From the NCBI GenBank assembly GCA_030830965.1, contig JAURLX010000010.1:62001-126000 (forward strand): a stretch of DNA of 64,000 nucleotides, in the 5' to 3' direction. Below, piece by piece: positions 35,815 through 44,445 of the stretch. Each line of letters begins with the position of its first letter. The stretch's first letter is position 1. Under the pieces are notes generated by a model, which saw only the letters and a program-made list of their open reading frames with translations, had not been told where the DNA came from and did not search any database. The stretch is from Verrucomicrobiota bacterium (GTDB lineage: Bacteria; Verrucomicrobiota; Verrucomicrobiia; Opitutales; UBA953). The position numbers were made by a program, and so were the translations under genes.

Positions 35815-36293
35815 CAGTCGTCGAGGCGGGTCACCTTCACGCCGGCCTGGGCGAAGAGCTCGCCGACGAGCGGCTCGTTCTTGTAGTCGTGACGGTAGCG
35901 CACCTCGGCGATGCCGGCGGCGGCGAGGATCTTGGCGCAGTTGACGCAGGGGTAGTGCGTGACGTAGCAGATCGTGCCCTGCAGGGACACGCCCCGCTTG
36001 GCCGCGTCAGCCACGGCGTTCTGCTCAGCATGGACCGTCGCGAGCTCGTGGCCGTCGCGGACATGCGAATCATGCGGAGCGCCCGGTAGGAAGCCGTTGT
36101 ATCCGGCGGCGACGAGCCGGTTGGGATGCCTGCCGGTGGAGACGACGATGCAGCCGACATGCAGCCGCTCGCAGCTTGATCGGGAACTGACGAGCACGGC
36201 GGTCGCCATGAAATATTGGTCCCAGGAGGGCCGGACGACCTCGCCGACCAGGGCCTCGATCTCTCCTGCGAGGGATTTTCGGGGCTCGTTCAT
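35814..36293 (-). CDS. Deoxycytidylate (dCMP) deaminase family protein
   Basis: A 159-residue zinc deaminase, starting at ATG 36293 (MNEPRKSLAGEIEALVG). Zinc ligands are in VHAEQNAV (His with catalytic Glu) and PCVNC (two Cys), and RLHVGCIVV matches the dCMP/ComE group. It probably makes dUMP for thymidylate synthesis; cytosolic ComE-like function is possible. Its start overlaps the menA stop by four bases and its stop overlaps the yqgE start, so all three are co-translated. Confidence 0.9.
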   Translation of the reverse strand: MNEPRKSLAGEIEALVGEVVRPSWDQYFMATAVLVSSRSSCERLHVGCIVVSTGRHPNRLVAAGYNGFLPGAPHDSHVRDGHELATVHAEQNAVADAAKRGVSLQGTICYVTHYPCVNCAKILAAAGIAEVRYRHDYKNEPLVGELFAQAGVKVTRLDD

Positions 36294-37243
36294 CGCGCGG
36301 CAAGGGTGCCAGCCGGCGCCCAGCCAAGGCAAGTGGCAGTTACGCACAGGACTGCGGCCAGAAGCATCAGCCCGGCCGCCCGGCCCAGAAAGGGCACGAA
36401 ATCGGCCGGCTCGACGGCCCGGCGGAAGGCGAGGTGCTGCCAGACCGTCAAGGGCAGCAGGACCAACGGCGCCCAGCCGAAGACGTGCCCGAGACAGGCC
36501 AGGCCGAGGACTGAGTTGAAGCCATGCAGGTTACGGGCGAAGCCGCGACCGAAACGTACGACGGTGGTGCGTTTGCCGACGGCGAGGTCGGTCTCGTAAT
36601 CGCGTGCGTTGTTCGCGACGAGGATGTTGTCGGCCAACAGACCAAGCCCGAGTCCGGCCAGAAGTGCAGGCGCCCACGGCATCGCCAGCATCGCCAGCGC
36701 GTCGCAGCCGCAGTCGCCCGGGAAGGGCGTACAGATCGCCCAAGCCGTCAGCACGGTCGCCTGGACGCCGAAGCAGGCGACGACGAAGACGTCGCCGAGC
36801 CCGCGATAGGCCAGCGGGAACGGCCCCAAGGTGTAGGCGAGCGCGCAGGCGATCGCGAGGAAGCCGGCCAGCAAGAGCCACGGGGAGAGCGATGCGACGG
36901 GCGCGCCCAGCAGGAGCGCCAGCAGACAGGCGATCCAGATGCCCCGACGCATGACGTCGGGCGCGATGTCACCGGCGGAGACGGCGCGGCGAGGGCCGAC
37001 GCGCGCGGCGGTGTCGGCGCCACGGAGTGAATCCCCGAGGTCGTTGGCGAAGTTGCAGGCGACCTGCACGCAGAGCGCGAAGCCGAGGCAGCTGAGCATG
37101 ATGGAAACAAAACCCGGTTCCGCCCAGAGAGCCGGCCCGCCCGCGCGGGCTACGACCACCGCGCCGCCGAGCGCGACGGGCGCGACGGCCGCCACCAAGG
37201 TCTTGGGGCGGGCGGCGGAAACCCATGCACGCAACGTGGACAT
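36290..37243 (-). CDS. menA: 1,4-dihydroxy-2-naphthoate polyprenyltransferase (MenA)
   Basis: Attaches the isoprenoid chain in menaquinone synthesis. A 317-residue UbiA-family membrane protein with eight or nine membrane segments. Two Asp-rich motifs bind the prenyl diphosphate: NFANDLGD in the first half and NNARDYETD with the following KRTTVVRFG in the second, the latter diagnostic for MenA rather than UbiA. Presence of menA implies menaquinone as the respiratory quinone, in line with alternative complex III at the left end of the window. It heads the menA-dCMP deaminase-yqgE operon. Confidence 0.92.
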   Translation of the reverse strand: MSTLRAWVSAARPKTLVAAVAPVALGGAVVVARAGGPALWAEPGFVSIMLSCLGFALCVQVACNFANDLGDSLRGADTAARVGPRRAVSAGDIAPDVMRRGIWIACLLALLLGAPVASLSPWLLLAGFLAIACALAYTLGPFPLAYRGLGDVFVVACFGVQATVLTAWAICTPFPGDCGCDALAMLAMPWAPALLAGLGLGLLADNILVANNARDYETDLAVGKRTTVVRFGRGFARNLHGFNSVLGLACLGHVFGWAPLVLLPLTVWQHLAFRRAVEPADFVPFLGRAAGLMLLAAVLCVTATCLGWAPAGTLAAR

Positions 37244-37281
37244 CGCCCGCAGTCTGTCCTGCGGCGGGGACGGGCGGAAAC

Positions 37282-37311
37282 AAAAAAGCCCCGGCGGAAG
37301 CCGGGGCTTTT
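37282..37311 (-). terminator. Intrinsic terminator of the prepilin gene
   Basis: Stem AAAAGCCCCGGC / GCCGGGGCTTTT (37284-37295 with 37300-37311), loop GGAA on the plus strand, continuing on the minus strand with TTTTTTG. It follows the prepilin stop by about 20 bases and lies between it and the menA operon start. Confidence 0.9.
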
Positions 37312-37330
37312 CCTGAGGCTCAGCGCGCGA

Positions 37331-38053
37331 TCACTGGGTGCACTTCGCCGCGGTGGTGGGCACCGAGGCGGACTGCAGCCAGTTGGCGGTGGGCTGTCCG
37401 TTGGTCTGGATGAAGGCGTTCGGACCGGTGGCGATGGTGTCGCTCACCCAGGAGACGTGACCGTCACCGAAGCAGATGTGGCCGCCTTCGGGACCCCAGA
37501 CGGAGTCAGCGGAGGTGGCGCCGGCCGCGGGCCAGGTGCCGTCAGCCTGCAGGCCGCGGGACCAGGCGAGAGGAACGGCCACGTTTCCGACAAGGGAGCG
37601 AGAGGTGGGGGTGTAGACATCCCAGCCGGACTTGCCCTCGGACAGGGCCGTGGTGAAGAGCGAGTTGACGGTGAAAGTGGCCCCGTTGCGGGTGATCACA
37701 TTCTTGGGAATCTGGGCGATCGCGTCGGCGGCGGGATCGGCATCGAGGAACCAGAGCTCACCAGAGTCGAGGGAGGCGCCGTCGGCCAGGATGGCGGCGT
37801 AACCTTCAAGGGTGGTCGTGCGGGTCGTGCCGGGCGTGAAGGCGCCGGTGGCGATGTTCTTGGTGCCCTGGGCCCAGTTCATGTATCCCTGGCCGATGGA
37901 ACGGACTTTGTTAAGGGCGCTGTTCTTCTTGGCGGAGCGCATAACGCCCTGGACGCCGGGGAAGAGGACAGCGGCGAGAATGCCGATGATCGCGATCACG
38001 GTCAGGAGCTCGATCAGGGTGAAGCCCTTACGCTTGAGGTTTTTGGGGGTCAT
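37331..38053 (-). CDS. Prepilin-type (type II secretion G-like) protein with an H-x9-DG-like end
   Basis: A 240-residue pseudopilin. The N-terminus MTPKNLKRKGFTLIELL has the prepilin peptidase site (G before FTLIE) with Glu at +5 and a following hydrophobic helix. The C-terminal segment GGHICFGDGHVSWVSD is of the H-x9-DG type found in the many pseudopilin-like proteins of Verrucomicrobia, Lentisphaerae and Planctomycetes. It is single here with its own terminator; the 70-base gap upstream contains AGATAAAATAAG on the minus strand as a possible -10 box. The secretion or pilus machine is not in the window. Role probably as a surface fibre or secretion-system component, not proven. Confidence 0.85.
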   Translation of the reverse strand: MTPKNLKRKGFTLIELLTVIAIIGILAAVLFPGVQGVMRSAKKNSALNKVRSIGQGYMNWAQGTKNIATGAFTPGTTRTTTLEGYAAILADGASLDSGELWFLDADPAADAIAQIPKNVITRNGATFTVNSLFTTALSEGKSGWDVYTPTSRSLVGNVAVPLAWSRGLQADGTWPAAGATSADSVWGPEGGHICFGDGHVSWVSDTIATGPNAFIQTNGQPTANWLQSASVPTTAAKCTQ

Positions 38054-38124
38054 AGGATGGTTCAGGGGTAAGACTTATTTTATCTCTTTGCTGGGAAAGG
38101 GAAGGCAAAAGTAGGGTTTTTAAC

Positions 38125-39378
38125 TTAGTAAGGCAAGGGGAAACGGGCGCAAAGTGCCTCAGCAATAGCCCTTCCATCGCTGATTTTCGAGGGATTCGAG
38201 GGCCCGGACAGCACAATCGCGATGGCACGCGCGATCTCCTTCATTTCCGACTCCTTCATGCCACGGGAGGTTACGGCCGGAGTGCCCACCCGTATCCCGC
38301 TGGCCTGGAAGGGGCTGCGTGTCTCATCGGGCACGGTGTTTTTGTTGGTGGTGATGTGCGCAGCGTCCAAGGCGAGCTGAGCATCCTTGCCGGAGACCTC
38401 CGGGTGGCTCCTTCTCAGGTCCAGGAGGCTGAGATGGTTGTCCGTGCCGCCGCTGACGAGATGGAAACCCAAGGCCACGAGGGCATCCGCAAGGGCCCTG
38501 GAGTTGGCGACGACCTGGCGGGCGTAGTCCTTGAACTCGGGGGTCGCGCACTGCGCGAAGCAGACGGCCTTGGCGGCGATGACATGCTCCAGGGGGCCGC
38601 CCTGGGCGCCCGGGAACACTGAGGAGTCGACGGCCTTGGCGTGCTCGGCCCTGCAGAGAATGAGTCCGCCGCGGGGTCCGCGCAGGGTCTTGTGGGTCGT
38701 GGTCGTGACGAAGTCGGCGTGCGGCACGGGCGAAGGGTGCACGCCGGCGGCGACGAGTCCGGCGATGTGAGCGATGTCGGCGAGAAGCAGGGCGCCGTTC
38801 TCCTTGGCGATCCTGCCGAAGCGGGCGAAGTCGATCTCGCGGGCGTAGGCGGAGGCCCCAACGGTGATCATCTTCGGCTTCTCCCGGCGGGCCATCTCCT
38901 CGACTTCGTCATAGTTGATGCGGCCGTCCGCGCCCACACCGTAGTGGACGACGGAGTAGAGCTTGCCGGAGAAGTTGGCGGCGTTGCCGTGGGTGAGGTG
39001 GCCGCCGTGCGAGAGGTTCATGGTGAGGATCTTGTCCCCGGGCTTGATGGTCGCGAAGTAGACGGCGGCGTTGGCCTGGCTGCCGGAGTGGGGCTGGACG
39101 TTGGCGTGGTCGGCACCGAAGAGGGCCTTGGCACGGTCGATGGCCAGCTGCTCGACGTGGTCGACGTGCTCGCACCCGCCGTACCAACGCTTGCCGGGAT
39201 AGCCCTCGGCGTACTTGTTGGTGAGGACGCTGCCCTGGGCCTCCATCACGGCGGGCAGGGTGAAGTTCTCGGAGGCGATCAGCTCGATGTGGCTCTGCTG
39301 GCGCGCAAGCTCGGCCCGGATGAGGCGGTCGATCTCGGGATCGAGCTGGGAGAGGGGGATGCGGCGGATGGCGGTCAT
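38125..39378 (-). CDS. glyA: Serine hydroxymethyltransferase
   Basis: Interconverts serine and glycine with transfer of a one-carbon unit to tetrahydrofolate. Start ATG 39378 ([16 protein letters not shown]), 417 residues, normal for the family. Features: [39 protein letters not shown], and the PLP lysine in [14 protein letters not shown]. It follows rpiB by 14 bases on the same strand. Confidence 0.96.
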   Translation of the reverse strand: MTAIRRIPLSQLDPEIDRLIRAELARQQSHIELIASENFTLPAVMEAQGSVLTNKYAEGYPGKRWYGGCEHVDHVEQLAIDRAKALFGADHANVQPHSGSQANAAVYFATIKPGDKILTMNLSHGGHLTHGNAANFSGKLYSVVHYGVGADGRINYDEVEEMARREKPKMITVGASAYAREIDFARFGRIAKENGALLLADIAHIAGLVAAGVHPSPVPHADFVTTTTHKTLRGPRGGLILCRAEHAKAVDSSVFPGAQGGPLEHVIAAKAVCFAQCATPEFKDYARQVVANSRALADALVALGFHLVSGGTDNHLSLLDLRRSHPEVSGKDAQLALDAAHITTNKNTVPDETRSPFQASGIRVGTPAVTSRGMKESEMKEIARAIAIVLSGPSNPSKISDGRAIAEALCARFPLPY

Positions 39379-39392
39379 GGCTTGGAAGGGGT

Positions 39393-39833
39393 TCAGGATT
39401 CGAGCTTCTCGACGCGGCGGCAATGTCGGCCGCCCTCGAACTCAGACGAGAGGAACGCGTCCAGGCAGGAGAGAGCAAGCGGTAGGTCGACGTATTTGGC
39501 CCCGAAGCACAGGACGTTGGCGTCGTTGTGCCGTCGGGAGAGGCCGGCGGCGTCGGCGGACTGCACGAGGGCGGCACGGATGCCGGCAAGCTTGTTGGCG
39601 GCGATGGAAATGCCGACGCCGGTGGTGCAGACGAGCACGCCGAAGCGGGCCCGGCCTGCCGCCACGTCGGCCCCGACGGCCTTGGCGTAGTCGGGGTAGT
39701 CGCAGGAGGCCTCGGTGTCGGTGCCGCGGTCGAGGACGGCGTACCCCTTCGCGCGCAAGGCCTCGGACAGCCCTCGACGCAGGAGGAGGCCGCCGTGGTC
39801 GCTGCCGAGGGAGATGGCCGGGAGGTTGCTCAT
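39393..39833 (-). CDS. rpiB: Ribose-5-phosphate isomerase B
   Basis: A 146-residue isomerase of the pentose phosphate pathway. [18 protein letters not shown] at the N-terminus and [23 protein letters not shown] with the catalytic Cys (VCTTG) are diagnostic; [12 protein letters not shown] follows. It starts by overlapping the stop of the upstream phosphatase gene by four bases and precedes glyA. The gene order phosphatase-rpiB-glyA is the same as ywlE-ywlF-glyA in Bacillus. Confidence 0.95.
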   Translation of the reverse strand: MSNLPAISLGSDHGGLLLRRGLSEALRAKGYAVLDRGTDTEASCDYPDYAKAVGADVAAGRARFGVLVCTTGVGISIAANKLAGIRAALVQSADAAGLSRRHNDANVLCFGAKYVDLPLALSCLDAFLSSEFEGGRHCRRVEKLES

Positions 39834-40315
39834 CGGGCGAAGTGGCTGCGCAGAAAGTCGATGAGCGCGGGGACGGCTTCAACCATGGAATCACGGCAGT
39901 CCTCGTAGTCGCGGACGCCGCCGCCGAAGGGGTCGGGAATCTCCCGGGACACCCCGTCGGGCAAGACGTCGCGCAAGCGGAGAAGATGGCCCGGCAGGTC
40001 CTTGAACCGGGAGCGCAGGACGTCCAGATGATGGCCGGTCATCACGAAGACCACGGCGCTGCGGTCGAGATCGGCCTGCGAAAGGGGGCGGCTGCGGTGC
40101 GGGGCGAGGTCGAGCCCGATCCTGGACATCGCCCGGACGGAATGATCGGAGGCCGGGGCCCCCTCCCCCGCCGCCAGGCCGAAGGAGGCCACCCTGAGGT
40201 GCCCGAGCGCATCCCCGCGGCGCGTCAGGGCCGCACGCACGAGGGCCTCGGCCATCGGGCTGCGGCACGTGTTGCCCGTGCAGACGAACGTCACCGTATC
40301 GCGCTCGGTCCCCAT
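39830..40315 (-). CDS. Low-molecular-weight protein phosphatase, YwlE-like (probable arginine phosphatase)
   Basis: A 161-residue enzyme with the catalytic loop VCTGNTCRSPMAEAL. The CTGNTCRS form, with Thr in the loop where tyrosine phosphatases often have Leu or Ile, is the mark of YwlE-type protein arginine phosphatases, and PDPFGG carries the general acid Asp. No McsB arginine kinase is in the window, so function in arginine dephosphorylation is an inference. It overlaps rpiB by four bases. Confidence 0.85.
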   Translation of the reverse strand: MGTERDTVTFVCTGNTCRSPMAEALVRAALTRRGDALGHLRVASFGLAAGEGAPASDHSVRAMSRIGLDLAPHRSRPLSQADLDRSAVVFVMTGHHLDVLRSRFKDLPGHLLRLRDVLPDGVSREIPDPFGGGVRDYEDCRDSMVEAVPALIDFLRSHFAR

Positions 40316-40353
40316 GGGCTCAAGATGCCGAGGCGCCCCGGCGGTTCAAGTAA

Positions 40354-41652
40354 TCACCGCCCGGCCTCACGCTTCAGCTGCCGGTGACCGATGTCGCGAC
40401 GGAAGTGACAGCCCTCGAACTTCACCCGCGGGACCACGGAATAGGCCAGGTCGGCGGCTGAGCGCAGGTCTGCCCCGTGGGCGACGACGCCCAGGACGCG
40501 TCCGCCGGCGGTCGCCACCGAACCGTCCGGGCGACGCACGGTCCCGGCGTGCAGGATGTCCACCCCGGGAGGAAGATCCGAAGGGAGGGCGATGACGTCG
40601 CCCTTCCTGATCTCGCCGGGGTAACCGCCGGCGGCGAGCACGACGATGATGGTGGCGCCGGGACGAAGCCTCACGGAGGAGGCCTTGAAGGTCCCGCGCG
40701 CGATCGACTCCATGATGACCACGGGGTCGGTCTCCAGCGAGGGCATGAGGACCTGGCACTCCGGATCGCCGAAACGGACGTTGAACTCGACGACCTTGGG
40801 GCCCGCCGCCGTGACCATGATGCCGACATAAAGGGTGCCGCGGTAGTCGACGCCGTCCTGACGCAGACCGCGAAGGGTGGGCTCGATGATTTCCTCCCGC
40901 ACGCGGCGCTCGACCTCGGGCGTGACGACGTCGGCCGGCGCATACGCGCCCATGCCGCCGGTGTTGGGCCCCGTGTCGCCCTCCCCTGCCCGCTTGTGAT
41001 CCTGGCTGGGTGGCAGCATCAGGTACTCCTCGCCGCAGACCATGAGCATGATGGAGGCCTCCTCGCCCTGCATGAACTCCTCGATGACGACCTCGTCGCC
41101 CGCGGCCCCGAAGACCTTGGCGCCCATCATGTCGCGTAGCGCCGCCTCGGCCTCGGCGTGCGTCATGGCGATGACGACGCCCTTGCCCGCCGCCAGGCCC
41201 GAAGCCTTGATGACGACCGGCACGGGGCCCGACCTCGCATGGTCGAGGGCCGGCGCGAGCGCGGTGAAGGTGGCCGAGGCGGCGGTGGGGATGCGGTGAC
41301 GGAAGAGGAACTCCTTGGTGAAGGCCTTGCTGGCTTCGAGCCGTGCGCCGGCCTTGCGCGGACCGTAGGCGGGCACGCCCGCGTCCTCGAGCACGTCGAC
41401 GACGCCCGCCGCGAGCGGCACCTCCGGCCCGACGATGACGAGCCCCGCGCCCGTCCGCCGCGCGAGCGCAAGCACGGCGGCGGGGTCGGCCACGTCCACG
41501 GCGAGGCATTCGGCCTCGAGGGCCATGCCGCCGTTGCCGGGCGCCACGCGCACGGAGCGGACGCGCGGGCTGCGGAGGCAGGCCTTGAGCAACGCATGCT
41601 CACGTCCGCCGGATCCCAGGATGAGCACGTCGATCTTATCCGTCTGCGCCAT
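40354..41652 (-). CDS. purD: Phosphoribosylamine-glycine ligase
   Basis: Second step of purine synthesis. A 432-residue ATP-grasp enzyme: VLILGSGGREHALLKAC and APGNGG at the N-terminus, PVVIKASGLAAGKGVVIA as ATP-grasp loop, IEEFMQGEEASIM, DHKRAGEGDTGPNTGGMGAYAP and EFNVRFGDPECQVL. Length and start (ATG 41652) are normal. It lies near glyA, which supplies glycine, and 62 bases upstream lies the end of a tRNA-Leu gene on the same strand. Confidence 0.97.
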   Translation of the reverse strand: MAQTDKIDVLILGSGGREHALLKACLRSPRVRSVRVAPGNGGMALEAECLAVDVADPAAVLALARRTGAGLVIVGPEVPLAAGVVDVLEDAGVPAYGPRKAGARLEASKAFTKEFLFRHRIPTAASATFTALAPALDHARSGPVPVVIKASGLAAGKGVVIAMTHAEAEAALRDMMGAKVFGAAGDEVVIEEFMQGEEASIMLMVCGEEYLMLPPSQDHKRAGEGDTGPNTGGMGAYAPADVVTPEVERRVREEIIEPTLRGLRQDGVDYRGTLYVGIMVTAAGPKVVEFNVRFGDPECQVLMPSLETDPVVIMESIARGTFKASSVRLRPGATIIVVLAAGGYPGEIRKGDVIALPSDLPPGVDILHAGTVRRPDGSVATAGGRVLGVVAHGADLRSAADLAYSVVPRVKFEGCHFRRDIGHRQLKREAGR

Positions 41653-41714
41653 GCGGCAGTTGTGCCTCGGCGCGGACAGGATGTGAACAAAAAAGGCGCC
41701 GCGGCGCCCGTCCT

Positions 41715-41798
41715 TGGTGCTCAGGCCGGGACTTGAACCCGGACACCTTGCGGCACATGCACCTCAAGCATGCGTGTCTGCCATTCCACCACCTGAGC
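41715..41798 (-). tRNA. tRNA-Leu (anticodon GAG)
   Basis: Acceptor arm GCTCAGG / CCTGAGC, D-arm identical to the tRNA-Leu(CAG) at 17169, anticodon arm CATGC-TTGAGGT-GCATG giving anticodon GAG, long variable arm (GTGCCGCAAGGTGTC), T-arm with GGTTCAAGTCC and an encoded CCA end. Decodes CUC and CUU. It lies upstream of and in the same direction as purD. Confidence 0.96.
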
Positions 41799-41903
41799 GA
41801 TCACAAGGAAGTCGGACGCTGGAAAGCGGCACGGCAGGCGCAAGTAAAAAGCGACGTTCCGACGCTTGCCAAGCGGCCCCGATTCGGAACGCTCGCTCCA
41901 CTC

Positions 41904-43343
41904 ATGTCCACCGAGCCGGCCGAGAACAACCCTCCGCAGGAGCAGTCATTCCAGCTGGACCTCGCCTCGCTCGGCTTCGGACCCTCCTGGGTGAGCGGCC
42001 CGGCGGAGAAAGTCAGCGGCGGAGGCCGCGGACCCCGTCGGGACGACGGAGACCGGCCCAGGTTCCGCGACGGACCCGGAGGCGAACGCCGGGGGCCGAG
42101 GCGCGACGGACCGGGCGGACCCCGCCGGGACGGACCGGGCGGACCCCGCCGGGAACGCCGCGACGAAGGCCGCGGCCACCGACGCTGGGACGACGCGCCG
42201 CCCTTCCGGCCTACGGTCCAGGCGGCGTTCTATCCGGACGACGCGAAGTTCGAGATCCTGGGCGGCGCGATGAAGTCGAGCCGGATGACCTATGAGCTGT
42301 TCGAGGTAGCCCGCCTGATCCTCGACAAGGAGGACCGCCTCTCGATCCTGATCCGTCATGCGGAGTCCGAACTCCGGCCGGACGCCACGATCTCCATCTC
42401 CGTGCCCGACGGGCATCCCTTCCTCAGCGAGGCGGACGCAGTCTCCCACGTCATGTCACGCCACCTCGACCAGTTCTTCGATAAGGTCGAAGTCGACGTC
42501 GAGGCGCCGAAGGGCTCCTTCCTCATGGTCGCGCGCGACCCGCGCACCGGCGCGCTGCTCGGCGCGCCCACGCACCACAGCTACCAGCGCAACCTGCGTG
42601 AGCACCACGCGCGCCACTGCCCCGGCGTCCCGTTCGACCGGTTCAAGTCGGGCCTCGAGATGGTGCGCGAGCAGGAGAAGATCGACGAGTGGGTGAAATC
42701 CATGTCCAAGCGCGCGGAGTACGCGCCCAAGGACCGCAAGGAGGGCGAGCCCGAAAGGCTCGAGACCCTCGACGCCGCCCGCGGCTTCCTGCTGGCCTTC
42801 CGCAAGGACCAGGTGGTCAGGTCGCACGCCGAAGCCCGCTTCGCGGGACGGCTCCTTGAGGAGATGGCGCCCGGCCCGATCCGCGACTCGGTCCGCTTCG
42901 AGCTCGAGCGCCAGCGCACGTTCCCGCTGCTGACCGCGAACGGCATCCGCGGCCGGCTCAACCGCGAGGGCTTCCACATCTATCGCAAGGGCAAGAAGGG
43001 CATCCACTACGCCTGCGCGGTACGCCGGCGCTGCCGCGACCCCCAGGCCGCCTTCAGCGACTCGCTGGCCCGCATCTTCTCGGAGCTGGACGCCAAGCCC
43101 GGCCAGCACGCCAAGGACCTGGTCGCGGCCATCGCCGGCGAGCAGGCTGATGACGCCGCCCGCGCCAAGGTCGCCGCCGAGCTCACCTTCCTCATCAGCG
43201 AGGGCTATGTCGCCAACCTGCCCGACGGACGCCTGTTCGCGCACCCCGTGCTTAGCGGGGCCAAGGCAGGCGCGGAGCCGCAGGAGGCCGGCGAAGAGGG
43301 CGGAGACGAAGGCGGGGACGAACCGGGACCGGAGGAAAAGTAG
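41904..43343 (+). CDS. Conserved-looking protein with an Arg-Gly-rich N-terminal region
   Basis: A 479-residue cytoplasmic protein of unknown function, starting at ATG 41904 (MSTEPAENNPPQEQSF). Residues about 40-95 are low-complexity and rich in Arg, Gly, Asp and Pro, with repeated RRDGPGGP units, as in RNA-binding RGG regions. The rest is well ordered: a helical-beta core from VQAAFYPDDAKFEILGG, then a C-terminal region with AFSDSLARIFSEL and a winged-helix-like final part (EFLISEGYV-type, residues about 430-460). The tail is acidic (EEGGDEGGDEPGPEEK). I recall no characterised family. Possibly an RNA-binding regulator, by composition only. The longer open frame upstream overlaps the tRNA and is not real. 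Confidence 0.7.
   Translation: MSTEPAENNPPQEQSFQLDLASLGFGPSWVSGPAEKVSGGGRGPRRDDGDRPRFRDGPGGERRGPRRDGPGGPRRDGPGGPRRERRDEGRGHRRWDDAPPFRPTVQAAFYPDDAKFEILGGAMKSSRMTYELFEVARLILDKEDRLSILIRHAESELRPDATISISVPDGHPFLSEADAVSHVMSRHLDQFFDKVEVDVEAPKGSFLMVARDPRTGALLGAPTHHSYQRNLREHHARHCPGVPFDRFKSGLEMVREQEKIDEWVKSMSKRAEYAPKDRKEGEPERLETLDAARGFLLAFRKDQVVRSHAEARFAGRLLEEMAPGPIRDSVRFELERQRTFPLLTANGIRGRLNREGFHIYRKGKKGIHYACAVRRRCRDPQAAFSDSLARIFSELDAKPGQHAKDLVAAIAGEQADDAARAKVAAELTFLISEGYVANLPDGRLFAHPVLSGAKAGAEPQEAGEEGGDEGGDEPGPEEK
42107..42154 (+). repeat. Perfect 24-base tandem repeat encoding RDGPGGPR
   Basis: Two exact tandem copies (42107-42130 and 42131-42154) within the Arg-Gly-rich region of the protein at 41904. 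A degenerate, related copy precedes them. In-frame unit length (8 codons) lets copy number vary without breaking the gene. Confidence 0.85.
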
Positions 43344-43367
43344 GCGGCCAGGCTCGGCGGCCCGCGC

Positions 43368-44099
43368 CTACTTCCAGTTCTCCGCGATCCAGGGCGTGGG
43401 CAGCACGCGCCGGTACCACTTTCCGCTGCGCCCCACGAGCGCGTCAGGCGGATTCGGGAGCCCGTGGAAGACGATGATCCTCGCGCCCTCGGGGATCTCC
43501 GGGGTCTGCCAGAACGAGAACGGGAAATACTTCACGCAGTGCCGCTTGAAGCTGCGGCACCAGGTCTCGGGCCAGTAGCTGACCTTGCCCTGGGCGCTGA
43601 GGTGAGCGGTGAGGAACTCCTGCTCGTTGCGGTGGCGCCGGCGCACGGCGTCCAGGTTGGCCCGGAAATATTCCAGGACGTCCGGATACGTGCCCGCCCG
43701 CCAGCGGTAGACCGACGAGTTGCCCGTGTAATGCCCCTTCTGCCAGTCGCGGATGATCAGGAAGTCGCCGGGCTGCTCGAAGAAGCAGTCCATCGGGCCG
43801 ACGACGACGATGTCGATGTCGAGGAAGAGGACGTCCCCCTTGAGCTCGGGGCCGCCAGGCGCGGTCAGCGCGGGCGAGAAGGAGACGAGCTTGGTCCAGC
43901 CGCGCTCGGGCGCTCCCGCGGGCAGTTCGAGGCTGGGGATTGGAAAGGTCTCGATGCCGGCGTTCAGGCCGGTCCGGTCGTCCGTCAGGCAGACGAAGCG
44001 GTGCGGGATCGTGAGATGACGGCTCACCATGGAGTGGAGACGGTTGACGTATTCAGGGCCGTACTTCTTGCCCCACTTCATGCAGAGAATGGTCGCCAT
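43368..44099 (-). CDS. Putative glycosyltransferase with a DxD motif
   Basis: A 243-residue cytoplasmic protein starting MATILCMKWGKKYGPEYVNRL. It has a nucleotide-sugar-like fold: a first strand, VCLTDD, and a DVLFLDIDIVVVG segment whose DxD would bind a metal and a sugar nucleotide (as in family 8-like enzymes). Later VSYWPETWCRSFK and ARIIVFHGLPNP also resemble such enzymes. No signal peptide; no neighbour sets a pathway. Exact family and acceptor are uncertain. Confidence 0.65.
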   Translation of the reverse strand: MATILCMKWGKKYGPEYVNRLHSMVSRHLTIPHRFVCLTDDRTGLNAGIETFPIPSLELPAGAPERGWTKLVSFSPALTAPGGPELKGDVLFLDIDIVVVGPMDCFFEQPGDFLIIRDWQKGHYTGNSSVYRWRAGTYPDVLEYFRANLDAVRRRHRNEQEFLTAHLSAQGKVSYWPETWCRSFKRHCVKYFPFSFWQTPEIPEGARIIVFHGLPNPPDALVGRSGKWYRRVLPTPWIAENWK

Positions 44100-44196
44100 G
44101 GTGAGGCCAGCGTGAGGAAAGGCCGCGAAGGCTCCAGCCTGTTATGACGGGCCCACCCCTTGCGCCCGCCCGTCCGCGGGGGATAATGGGACCCTC

Positions 44197-44403
44197 ATGA
44201 GCGACGATTCCGATGACCAGGACTTCGAGGAAGAATATGGCGAAGGCGGCATTCCCGCGGACATCGAAGCCGACATCGAGGAACGGCTCGAACGGGAGGC
44301 GGCGGACCGGGCCGCCGACCTCCACGACGACCTCCGACCCCGTTCTGGCGGCTGCCTGCTGCTCCTTGCGCTCCCCGGACTTACGCTCTGGCTGCTGGGA
44401 TAG
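44197..44403 (+). CDS. Small acidic protein with a C-terminal membrane tail
   Basis: A 68-residue open frame with a sharply acidic first half (MSDDSDDQDFEEEYGEG), a helical middle rich in Glu and Ala, and a hydrophobic end GGCLLLLALPGLTLWLLG that could sit in the membrane. The segment contains regular codon bias like nearby genes, and it fills the gap between two convergent-type neighbours. No family recognised; it may be spurious. Confidence 0.5.
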   Translation: MSDDSDDQDFEEEYGEGGIPADIEADIEERLEREAADRAADLHDDLRPRSGGCLLLLALPGLTLWLLG

Positions 44404-44445
44404 GCCCGTCGGGCGTCCTCCCGTCCCGGGCCCGGGTGCGCGGGC

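Noticed and set aside
17169..41798. Shared arms of the two tRNA-Leu genes as a sign of an integration site
   Set aside because: Similarity is normal among isoacceptors; no integrase or flanking direct repeat is present.
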